From Hydractinia symbiolongicarpus (lineage: Eukaryota; Cnidaria; Hydrozoa; Anthoathecata; Hydractiniidae): 64,000 nt of DNA. Shown one piece after another: positions 35,696 through 47,500 of the stretch; positions within the stretch are counted from its first letter, which is position 1, and each line of letters opens with the position of its first letter. The translations under genes and the position numbers were made by a program. Under the pieces are notes generated by a model that ran no database searches, was not told the DNA's origin, and saw nothing but the letters and a program-made list of their open reading frames with translations. Where the stretch lies: assembly GCF_029227915.1 (NCBI RefSeq), contig NC_079878.1, forward strand, positions 7,254,001-7,318,000, read 5' to 3'.

Positions 35696-37168
35696 ATGAA
35701 ACTCTACATCCTCGCAGTGTTTTGTTGCTTCAGTGTTCTGGCAGTTGTAGCGAATGTTAAGCAAAATGATGAAAACGATGAAAGTAAAGTATTGCAAGTG
35801 AATGACCACATCAGAACATGTAAGACTTTGTACTGGCTTTTCTCGTAATTCAAGGATATTGAGAATTTTTCACGTAAAGTTGTTCTTCAATATTTACTCA
35901 ACATAATGTGTGTCACCTCAACAACAAATTTTTTAACAACCAATAAAAATATAAAAAAGCAGTGCCATCATAAATGTAATGGAAATTGATTGTTTCGAGC
36001 GCCGAAATTTAAACGCTTTAAGCTGGATTCTTTAATGAAAAGCATCGTATATTTAACTTCTGTAATTTCCTATTAACAATATGTTTCTATTTTGTTCATA
36101 GGTGGCTTTAAGTCATACAATCCCCGAACAAAGTTTTGCTTCCGCAACAAATTATACAGAAGAAGAATGTATCGAATTTGCGGAAGACGCCTCTACAACG
36201 TCAATACTCATTTCTGTCACAAAAGAGTGTTCGCGATAAGATGGTACCGGGTGTGTGGCTACCGTGTTTGTCACCGTTATAAACATATCTGTTTCAGAGG
36301 AAAATGCTATCGGCGTTCCCAGTACCAACGATGTGGTCGCCGCTTGTGCCACAGACGTACCAGCTTTTGCTTCAGAAGAAAATGTTACTCCAAACAACGG
36401 TTCCGAATTTGCGGTCGTTACAATGTCTGCAACATCTACACTCATTTCTGCTTCCGCGGAACATGCTACAATAAGAGACTGTACATAAGATGTGGGTATC
36501 GTGTGTGTAACCGACGTATTCATCGTTGTATTAGGGGGAGATGTGTTCCACGATGGCATCAAAGGTGCGGCAACAGCTTTTGCAACATTCGTACACACTT
36601 TTGTTTTAGACGAAGATGTTACCTAAAACGACTGTATCAAAAATGTGGCTACAGAGTATGTTACCGACGTACCCATGTTTGTTCCCGGAGGAGATGTGTT
36701 CCACGATGGCATCAAAGGTGCGGCAACAGCTTTTGCAACATTCGTACACACTTTTGTTTCAGGCGAAGATGTTATCTAAAACGACTGTATCAAAAATGTA
36801 GCAACAGAGTTTGTTACCGACGTACCCATGTTTGTTCCGGGCGGAGATGTGTTCCACGATCGCATCAGAAGTGCGGAAACGTCTTTTGCGACATTCGTAC
36901 ACATTTTTGTTTCAGACGCAGATGTTATCTAAAACGGCGGTACCAGCGATGTGGCTTTCGTGTATGCAACCGAAGAATATACTTCTGTCATCGTGGAAGA
37001 TGCTACCAAAAAGGTAGAGAGATATGTGGACATCGTGTCTGTAAGACCTCCGAGTTTTGCTTCAGAAGAAGATGTTACAATAAATACATCTATCACACAT
37101 GTGGTAATCGAGTTTATTCCAAACGCAAATTTATTTGCAAACACCGCATGCTAAAAAAGATTGGATAA
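35696..37168 (+). CDS. Secreted Arg/Cys-rich protein of 14 galaxin-like repeats
   Basis: Coding exons 35696-35819 and 36102-37168, joined in phase 1, give 396 residues. The first 20 or so residues are a signal peptide (MKLYILAVFCCFSVLAVVA). A short acidic stretch follows, then 14 tandem units of about 26 residues beginning CG. Units 3-13 follow C-G-x3-C-x6-C-x4-C and are loaded with Arg, Lys and Tyr. Units 1, 2 and 14 have Tyr at the second Cys position and fewer cysteines, as in galaxin repeats (CG...Y....T..C), although galaxins typically have CC pairs. Units 7 and 9 are identical, and a stretch of about 65 bp is repeated exactly, so units have been duplicated or homogenised recently. Galaxins are secreted coral matrix proteins. 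The function of this very basic version is unknown; a matrix, capsule-wall or defence role are all possible. Confidence 0.83.
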
Positions 37169-37621
37169 GACCGCGTTTGAAAAGTAAACAGACTTTTTTA
37201 GTTTTATTGTCTTGTAGGCTTGTTTTGAGGTGGTGATTTCTTAAAATGTAACAAAATTAATGATAAGGATGTGTGTTTTGAATATGTGGTCCTTCTTCTA
37301 AGCAATACCCAAAACACGTTATCAGTGCTGAAAGAGGTAATTTCTTAGGGGACTTAAACTTGCGGCTTTGCGAAGTCAAACCATGAATTTTCCGGGGAAA
37401 GAAATTTTCAAATTTAGAGCCTACAATGCAGTTTTCTAATGTAATTTCTTTAAAAGAACATCATTTTACCCCCCCCCCCCCCCCCCCTTCTGTCGCAACC
37501 TGAAAAACTTGACCAGTTGGGAATAATCATCAAAAAACTTGGAAGCAACTAAAAATTTAAAATGAAATTTCGTACCTTTTTTGTCTTTTACGTTTTTTTA
37601 ATAAGAATAACTAAGAATCTA
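37169..37621. other. 3' flank of the galaxin-like gene
   Basis: The likely 3' UTR is followed by a poly-C tract near 37472-37488. Nothing else was recognised. Confidence 0.4.
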
Positions 37622-37765
37622 ATAGGGTTGTCTAGTTAAGCGATTGCTGTGCTTGCACGGCTTTCTTAGCTTAAATGGAACCTTTAAATGCACTAGGACA
37701 CCCTTTGCAGGACCCTGGCCGATAGCAGTACCACTGGAAACGGGACAGTATCTTGGGTAAATGAT
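37622..37765 (+). mobile_element. SINE 3' fragment
   Basis: It matches the body and tail of 23156-23410 and 26699-26990 (GGTTGTCTAGTTAAGCGATTG, CCTTTAAATGCACTAGGAC, ATCTTGGGTAAATGA). The tRNA-like head is absent, so it is 5'-truncated. Confidence 0.7.
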
Positions 37766-39163
37766 TGAAATGCTAATACATGCGAGAATTATGGGCAAAA
37801 ATCATCCTGATATATTATATAGCATATTCTAAGCACAGTTAAGATTAAAAGACGTGAGAGTGCAAAGTAGTGTAAAATCACCCCTAAGATTTCGTTGTTA
37901 AAATAGCCTAATTGAACTGACAACTCATTTTTGTGTGAAAAAAAGTTTCTTTAACGTCTTTCGTGCTATGGAGAGTATACAATAAAAACACATACGGTAA
38001 ATACACAATGATTCTGTGTATGTATTCGGTTCAGATGCGAAAGGAGACTTCGGCTTGCAGCATGTTTGTATATATTATACGCATTTTCCTAATATATTCC
38101 CTTTTCATCAAAGCAAGGCAGGTGGTTCATAGCTATGATGATTTTGCGATTGGAACCATTTTTAAATGATTGTTTTTCCCTCTGGTATAAAAACTTTTAG
38201 CCTCCATAGTCAAACAGAAGTGCTTTAATGAGCTATCTTTTAAAGAAAAAACCTTAATGGAGATGATGACGCAAAAATAAATGTTTCATTGAATGACTTC
38301 ATCCCCTTGGTGATGATATCGTCGGATTAATCTTGTTCATTGACAATTTAAGCTTATAGGATAACAAAATAAGATAAAAAATAAAGCTTTTCTTCTCCAA
38401 TTTTCTTAATCACAGAATGCTTATTATTGCATAGGTAATAATGGTTCAGAGATAATATGATTAAAGTGTGTTGATCCCTTGTTGCAACTGATCAAACCGA
38501 CTTTAACACACGTGTACACTCTTTTGATATCCTCTTCTGCGCCTGCGCCCAAAACATAAATGGACATTGAATCGACAATTCTCATCCAGGACTAAATGGA
38601 AACTATGTTTCCAACTATTCTCCGAACGTCAGAAATGACGCTTTGTGAGTTAAAAAAAGAAAAACAAAGAAAAAATTCAAGGCGAGCAGCATATTCCTAA
38701 AGGATTAAACAGAACGAAATCCACTGTTAGCAAATCGTTCTTTTTCAAAAAAATACTTCTGTTTAATTAATGGACACCAAGGCATGGACGCCAAATCAAC
38801 TTTGGCTACTTCAATTATTACTTTTGGGTGCTGCAAAGGTTGGCTTTGTACTTTTAGATCTATTCTCTTTATTACAGGGTTTATCTGGTAACGATGTTGA
38901 GATTAGTTTATTTCCAGACTCGAATGGAGAATTTTCCATTAACTTGCTCCAAACCACTTCTGCTTTTTATAAACCTAATATGCAATTTTTGAAAGTTGGG
39001 AACATGAGATAATTTTTAACAAGATGATCCATTTTATGAGGCTGATTTGTCACACACCATATCTTCTAATTGGATGCTAGAAAAAAAGTGTTCATAACAA
39101 GCTTTTTTCATATTATGGATTGATAGTTCATCATATATGTATGGAGCTCTCGGCCACCATAGA
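37766..39163. other. Intergenic, no gene recognised
   Basis: AT-rich. An open frame of 80 codons at 38770-39012 begins MDTKAWTPNQLW and includes a leucine-rich segment. I recognise no family and saw no splice partner. Confidence 0.35.
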
Positions 39164-39555
39164 GAATGTTCGCATATCGAAAATGTTCGCTGATGAAAAT
39201 GTTTGCAGATGGAGAATGTTTGCAGATGAACAATGTTGGCAGATGGGGAATGTTTGCAGATGAATAATGTTTGCAGATGGAGGATGTTCACAGATGGAGA
39301 ATGTTTGCAGATGGAGAATGTTCACATATGTATAATATTTGCAGATGGAGAATGTTCCCAGATGTATAATGTTTGCAGATGGAGAATGTTCACAGATGTA
39401 TAATGTTTGCAGATGGGTAATGATCGCGGGTGGGAAGTGTTTGCGGATAGAAAATGGCTGTATGTGCAAAATGTTTAAAATTGGGAAATATTAACACATG
39501 GTTAATGTTCGCATATGGCAAATTTTCACATATAAACAATGTTCGCAACTGGACT
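39164..39555 (+). repeat. 17-bp minisatellite, about 23 units
   Basis: The unit AATGTTTGCAGATGGAG repeats with drift towards both ends; alternating variants (TTCACAGATGTAT) suggest a 34-bp higher-order unit in the middle. Because 17 is not a multiple of 3, the minus strand reads the repeat in all three frames without a stop, which produces long meaningless open frames. Confidence 0.9.
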
Positions 39556-41514
39556 TATGCTCTCTGGGCATTTGGTTAGGCCAAAAGTGTTCAACAGTAC
39601 CAATTTATGCTCAGCACAGTCGTACCCCCTAAATTAGCACCCGCTTTTTCCTCAACGTAAATAGTACCACTGTAATTCAAAAATGCTGCGGAGCATTACT
39701 GTATCTTAAAGACTCCTTATTTTCCCTGTGTAAAAAGGGAGTCTTCGCAGCCTAGCGACTGCGAAGTATTGTCTTGTTGATGTCATTCGTCAATTTCCAG
39801 AACAAGCTAACAGTACTCATTTCAAAGAAAATTATGAGCAGAATTGTACAAGTACTGTTGACTTGCTGTCACTCTTAAGCCAACGAGTGTAGCCACAATT
39901 TTATCGTGTACTTTTTAGTCCATCCTACCTCTCCGTTATCTGTTACATCTTAAGATTGCTAAGTTGTTTTAATTTGAAATAGATTTAACTACAATTTTCT
40001 TTCTGGATACGCCTGAAATATTTTATCATTATTTGTTTGCGAACTGTTGGTATCTGCCAGTTGAAGTTTTTACATTGCCATTTGTCGAAAAAGAGTAACA
40101 TAAAAATTAGATGTAAGCATGTGGTGCTGTCCAGATTTGTGTAATAAAAACTTGTGTAATAAACTCTTAAATGCAAGACCACTAAATAAGGTCATTGCTA
40201 ATATTTTCTATGTAAAAGCTCCTCTGTGCAATGGTGCATGGCAGGAAAAGCTTTAAAAAGCCGGAACCACAAAAGTAGAAAGACGACGGCTGAGAATAGA
40301 TAAAAAACTGACCGCATATTCTTTTTTCTGTACAGTGTAACTAATTGATTTTGCTTTGGAATGGATACTACTGACGTTTATAAGCCAATAAGGAATGTTA
40401 GAGCACGCAGTATAAAGTATATAAACTTATAGAAATGTAATTGCATTTTAAAGACATCTCATAAACATCATAATCAATGGGTTAAATTGAAGGATTACCG
40501 AACTGAAATACATTCAACTTTATTTCTATATAAAAATATATACAAATAAAAAAATAAATTATTTTACGTCCAATATTTGATATAAAAAAGAATAATAGTC
40601 AACAATTCTTTCACTACACAGTTGTCGGGTTTCGCATACCCTATTTTTTTTCTCTGGTTCTTATTCGATTACTTTTTGTTTTTCGCATTTTAAATTTATT
40701 ACGAATGAAAATGAGCTGTTTATGTGGAGTTCAGTTTTCCTACAAACAAAGCACTTTGCTCCCTTTGGATCTCAATAACACAGTACATGCGAAGCCACAC
40801 TTATTTCTTATCGCCAGGATTATTTTGTAGGTTTCGCGCAAGCGTCAATAAATAATTAAATGGTTACCGGTCAAAAAAGGACAATTTACTTCATCTCTCG
40901 AATCTAAAATGCTTCATAAGCAGACCTCCAAAGAAAACTTCGCGAGTTGAGACAATTTTTGTGCACTGACTTTTAGGTTAATTTTTAACTAAAAATATGG
41001 TCGTCGTATGACGTATTTTTAAGTAAGTAAACCTAACAGAATAAATATCAAAACCACTTTAACTTTGAAGCCGGAATCCGTGTCCAGGTTAAAAAAAACA
41101 AGATGCTAGAGAGTTTAACAAAATACACGTTTCCGAAATTGCATGTTTTTTGTAGTTATAAATTTTTGATGTTTTTTGATGTTATTTAAGATTCAACATT
41201 ATCGAATTGTTGTGTCTATAAATTGTAAAAATAAATATGAAATCGAAAATTTAAATTTTACAGAAAAGGGGGCTGATAATCGAGCCTCAGTATTATTCCT
41301 AGAATATTCCTAAAATTTTGAAAATTCAGCTTTGATGATTCTTATAAAAGAATTCTCACAAAAAAGTGTATATTTTAACATAAACGTATTATTAAATTTT
41401 CAGACATTCTTAGAGAAGTGGACCACATCCGTTCTTTAGAAGTAATGTTTTCATTTAAATTGCATTATTTGTTGTGTGATAACAACCATACATCTACTCG
41501 TACATACCCAGGTC
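39556..41514. other. Intergenic, downstream of the TTLL10-like gene
   Basis: AT-rich. The 3' UTR of the minus-strand gene should lie just below 41515. No other gene was recognised. Confidence 0.4.
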
Positions 41515-44500
41515 TCAACTGACACTGTCTTCCTTTTTAAATTGAAACCCAGTAAGACCGTTATAAATGGATTCGAAATTTTTAACACTTTGCAATACAT
41601 CAAGTTTTCCCCTTGACTTCTTCTTTTGGAACACCTCCAAAACAATATCTAAATTAATATTAAAAATCTCTGTAATAGTTTGTGGGCCAAAACCGGGTCA
41701 ATCTTCAAGATACAAGATAACATTATGCGATATAATTTCATCGATTTTGCTGTAACAGACGGATTCGCGTGAATTTTGCACAGGCAACTGACTAGTATAA
41801 TTAATATTACTACTCTTGACAACAGAACTTATAACAAATCGTACGGGGTTTTATAATTAAAATAGCGTTAGTGAAATTTTATGATTTTTAAATTTTGTTT
41901 TTTGTGTTTGATAACAAATTCATTTTTTAAAAATGTTACTATAACTATCTATATTATTGTAACAGAATACGTCTGTCTGTCACGCAAAATGATAACCACA
42001 ATAGCGACACACACGGAATGCGGTAAACAAAGGACGAGCGATCCGTGGATTTATCCACAGGCCACCGACTAGTTGTTTTTAATTAATGAATAAAATACAA
42101 ACACCATACCAACATACAACACATAAAATAAATCGAACCCCCGCTTTTTCAAGGACTTCGTGGCTCAAAAAAGTCACTGCTACTTGCGGTACCATTTTTG
42201 CGTGATAGACGCCTCATAATATAGATTGAATAAATATTAAAAGTTTAGGTTAAATATTTGAAATAATAAAATGGTTTTTTAGAAAATAAATAAATACTGG
42301 TAGCCCGTCCTTCATATATCGCATTTTGTGTGTCTGTAGCACGGTCAATTCTACGATTCCAGAAATTATCTAACCTGAATTTCTATTAATGGAACTATTC
42401 GCAAAATGTGAATATTTTGAAAAGGAAAAAATATCCATCAATTTTAATTTCAAAGTCTTTATTGGTGAAGGGTTAGGTCGCAAAATATCGACAACATCTT
42501 CAATTATGCATAACCTTTTTTTGTCCATAAAATTTGATTTTAGAAAAATGTGACTATTCCAAATTTTAATATAGATTGTGATAAAAAAATTAATTGCTTT
42601 TTGTTGTGTACATACCAACAAGTGAATACAATGGAGACCAGAGGATTTGTATACAAGACCAGAGGATTTGTATACAAGGCCAGATTTCTCAATTTTAGTG
42701 CGCACTTATTAGCACCAGGTACTTTACTGGCCCCCCTTACCCCTAACTCCGAGTGTAAAAACGAAATGAATGAAGACAGCAAAACTATGAAACTGCAATT
42801 GAATGAGTATAGAGTATACAAACCTAGCGTCTCGTTCACCACGCCTGGTATAACTTCCTTTAGTACTTTACAATTTGTATGAAGCGCCGGATTGATATTT
42901 ACCTCGATCAACCAAACCTATATAACAACAAGCTTAGTCTTCACAACTGTAACTTTCCAGAAAAAAACAAAATATTGACACAAAAAGTCTGCACGTGAGA
43001 AATTGGAAATCAATAAAAGTGACAAGTTACAGGTAACAGCCAATCAATATCTTCGGCAAGAAATATGAATAAGAGACGCCCCTGTACCAAGCAAATTTCT
43101 CAACTGTCGGAAAAACTCAAGAAGACTTGGATCTTTGTGTGCATTTTGATTGGGTATTTTGTGTTTCTTGTTAAAAGGTCTTACTTGTTCAAACAACGTT
43201 GAAATAAACTCTTAAGATCTTTTACCTTCATGTTCTCGTCCACCATGAAATCGAACCCCAAAAGTTCAAACATGCCCTGGGTTTGTTGAATTTTATTTTT
43301 CGAAGCGTGAAAACAAAGCAGCATAATTTCTTTCATAGTTGGCTGAAAACAAAAAAAGATTACGATTTACAAATCTAATTGATGTTGCGTGTTTTCAAAC
43401 CACTCGTAGTAAAGGAGATACCGTTCGTTAAAAACATGAAGTTTAGAGATATAATTAGGCCGCAATTCTTTGATGTTTCTTCTTAATTTACACAAAAATA
43501 GGGACAATTTTAATTCATAAAAGTAGAATTCGAAATAAAAAAATAAATTAATGTAATCGTAAGCACGCCCTTGAAACAATAAGTGTTTTAAGGCATAATT
43601 TAAAACCCTTACAAAAAAAATGGTGCAAAGAAAATAAATAAAAACTAGTTATTCGTTAAAGACAGCGATGTCTTTATGTCGTCGAATGGAAACGAATGTT
43701 TAGACAACGTGAACAGGAACATAAAAACCCCGTGCGTAATGGTGATACAGACAAAAATGAGATTGTGGACCATACTTGGAAAAATAATCATATTTTAGAA
43801 TGGATAATGAATGGATTATGGACAGTAGAATATAGCCCGAAAGCCTGGTTGGACAGGAAGACAGGTAAAAGAAATCATAACTAGAACAGAAATACTCATA
43901 TTTTATCAAAAGTATTTCCTATCAACTTCAGAAATGTGGTAACCCACACCTCAGAAAGCGAACATTTAGAAAAAGTGAAAAACGAAAGATTTTACTTAAT
44001 CCCTTATTTCCATTCAGGCCCGTAAAAAGGTAATTATATTAAACTAATCGTTAACCTTTGGAAAAACCCACGGGGTCGCCCGTCCTTTATATACCGCATT
44101 GCGATGTCTCGCTACTTGAGGTGCCATCTTGCGCAGAGACAGACAGAATACGGCTATTATTATAGAGACTAGTCGTTAGCCCGTGGAAAAATCCACGGGG
44201 TCGCCGTCCTTTAAATTAACCCGTTGTAACAAAGTGAATAAAAATATATCGCATTTGATATTCGTGTTTCCGTAACATCATTTTCTAACTCAGCGGGGGG
44301 GTCCGCGCAGAGACAGACAGACGACGGCTATTATTATAGAGACTAGTCGTTAGCACGTGGAAAAATCCACGGGGTCGCCCGTCCTTTAAGTTTACCCGTG
44401 GCAACAAAGGGGATAAAAATATTTCGCATTTGATATTCGTGTTTCCGTAGCACGATTTTCTAACTCAGCGGGGGGTCCGCGCAGAGACAGACAGACGACG

Positions 44501-47500
44501 GCTATTATTATAGAGATAATGTGATTTAATTGATTAATTTTGTTCCTCCAATTACCTCCGTAACTAACAAATAGCCAAGATGATTTTTCAAAAGATTTAA
44601 CCGCGAAACACTTTTGCGGCAAAAATTTAAAGATGATTGTGTTACAAAATTTCGTCCGGTGACAATTTTTTTATTTTAAGTCTTTTTAAGCAAAGTTTAA
44701 AAATAGAGAGCGTTGTTTTGTAAAAAAACGTGGGAAAAACACTCTGTTCAATTGAAATATGTACAACCGCCATAGAAGAGGATTTTGTGCATTTATCATG
44801 GAAGTGAGAGACCCATAATTTTACCCAAACGTGTTAAGACACTTTTCAAAATCCTTTCACACAACCCCCCCCCCCCCCCCATCCCCCCTAACCCCTCAGA
44901 CAACGTTGTGCTCAGGTTTTTTAAAGACAGAAGTTTGCTGCTATGGCTCTCCAACATTGTTTCAAGGAGGAGGGGTTAAAAACAACCGCAATTCTGTACT
45001 TATTGCTTTTTCTGCCACTAATGGTCACTGTTTACATATGTCTCAACCCCCCCCCCTCTTCCATATAAGCATAATACTAGCCACACTGTGATTTATACGC
45101 ATGTAAGTAACTATGGCTATCATTACTCTGTTTCGTGGTCGTTTTAACTTACAGTAAAAACATTGTAAACCCAGTCCGTCTGTAGCTTCTTTTCTTTTTG
45201 AACGTGTGTGTTGATGTAGTCATTTAACTGGTCGAAACTCAACACAGTATCTTCCTTCTTTTCTGAATATGACGGATGTTTCTTTTGCACGTACTAAAAA
45301 TTAAATTGATTTGTCATAAACCGAATTAGACGTCTGTTATTTGCTAAATATTTTACATCAACACCTAGTTTTGCCGTTCTGTTGTTACTGTTGTTGTTTT
45401 TGTTATTGACGTTACTTTACCATTCTTCTACTACGCCCTATCTGCATACTGTATATCTCTTGTTATAAGGAGTGAAATAGTGCTGTCTGCATTATAGAGC
45501 AGTCAACGTGACAGACCAAGTACAAAAAATCGTAAAAATGGGTTGGGTGTCAGCAAAAGTAGTATGGTTTTAGTTTCTGGACATGACTAAAAAATCTAAG
45601 ATCCTAACTTCGTCTGTGAGCATTGACAAAACAAAATGTGAGTGTCTAATGCAGAATGAGTCATGAACATGATTAGGTATAAAACTAAGCTCAAAAAATG
45701 ATCTTATTAAAGACACATGTACAAGTATGATATCAACAGCTCACCCATCCAACGTGGTACATTACCTGATTTGTGAGGTGTGCATGAATATCTAACGTGT
45801 CGTTTGAATACGGTACACAAGACAAACGAACGTAACCATGGTGATAGTAAACAAGATATGGTTGCGAACAAGCGATCAGCATATAAACACGGACATCAAA
45901 TTTGTATCCGTTTATTAATAGCGGATTCATGATGTACCTAAAAACGAGAAAAAGATCTAAATGACCTATTTGTAATTTATTTTCGTCGTATTATCTTCAC
46001 AAAAGAGTTCCTGTGTCCAAACTAATTCGGAAATTGTGTAAATTTCATTGATTTTGACACGTGGATTATATTTGTCGTGGCCTGAGTTAGCACCAATACC
46101 TCGCTAAGCATCAGTATAGCAGTTGCCTGCTATAACGGAAAGCGATCACAATTATAGGACTCGCTAAAAAATATCCAAGGAAAGGTTTTACTTTTAATTG
46201 GTAAAAATTCTTTATCCCTATAGCACAGTCCAATGTAAAGAAAAGCGTTTGGATGCATGAGATATAAAGTTTTTACTATTTAAAAAAAAAGTATTTACCC
46301 AAATCTTTGGTACGTGGGTATCTGGAGGGAAAAATGTTTTTTTTTGCGGTAAGTTTTGCAAATACAAATATTTTCGCGATTGAAAGTTCTCATTAACAAA
46401 ATGTCAAACTTATGTTGTGAATGGAATAAAAACCTTTCCACTTTGAATATTGCGTTTTTTTCTTTTAAAAACAAAAAATATCTCATTAAGAACCAACATA
46501 AAATAAAACAAGAAGACACAGTACGTATTAACAAGCATTTCTGTCCTAGTAACAGCGATGATACAGCGGATATGCCTTAAGTAGTATATGAGTATATGCC
46601 GTTTCTTCAACCGATTTTGCCCTAGGCCGCTAAATACGCATTAAATTCAAAATGGGCCGCGAATGTTGTATTGGTGTAATGATTACGGATTGACAAAAAT
46701 TAGTACAAAAGGACATTCTCGTCATAATTTATTGACCACGTAGACGTTCATTATAAAGACAAAATACCCTTGAAACAGGGTTAAAAAAGGCATGAAGGTT
46801 CTGTACTCCACGCATAAACGATGTATAATGTTTTATAGCGGATAAGCCGTTCTCATTTCACAACACACCATGTTTTATTTTGTTTAACGGCATTTGGGCA
46901 AAAATATGTACGACTGATGAAATCTGAGGACCGCAAACCCGTGTTTTTTCCACAGACAAACTTGTTATTAAATAATTTAGCTACTCAGCCTCTTGAAATA
47001 CACGATTTTATTTAGCCTTCTCCTTTTCCTTATCAAAAAATTGAAAGCCACTTTAGACAAAAATGTAAACAGAGATCCGGATAAATTAAAGGCGATTGTC
47101 TAAAACCAGTGTTAAAAAAAGTCAAAAAACATAAGCTCGATCCGAAACCAAACCATGGCGTCATCGTGATTGAATAGTTTTTTAAACGGCATCGTCTTCC
47201 TCATCACCTTCAAGAATTTTTAAATATTTTTTGCCATTCAGATTTTCGCAAAAAATTTGAGGACCTTTTTTGCAACCTAGTTTTCCAGAACTTATTTTTG
47301 CCATTTGCTCTGAAAAGTGCGATTTTGCGGAACCTAATTTTCAAGGAGGTTACAAAATCGCAAAATTAAATTTCGCAACTATATAGATTTAACCAACAAA
47401 ATAAACAAATTACCACAACCAACAACAAACAGGAAATGTGTTTAACTTTTTGCTTCACCTTTGTATGATGCCTTCTCTCTGCTTTTTAAAGTCTTTCTGT

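Noticed and set aside
36152-36598. Antisense open frame within the galaxin-like exon
   Set aside because: It is a shadow of the Arg/Cys-rich repeats and consists of low-complexity Ser/Thr/Val sequence.
39034-39469. Two long minus-strand open frames with repeated ICKH/LQTF words
   Set aside because: They mostly lie over a 17-bp minisatellite that has no stop in any frame; there is no independent coding evidence.
42370-42705. Minus-strand frame considered as the next TTLL10-like exon
   Set aside because: No suitable acceptor in phase 1; the exon at 41648-41515 fits in phase and in the DIVLEVFQKKK pattern.
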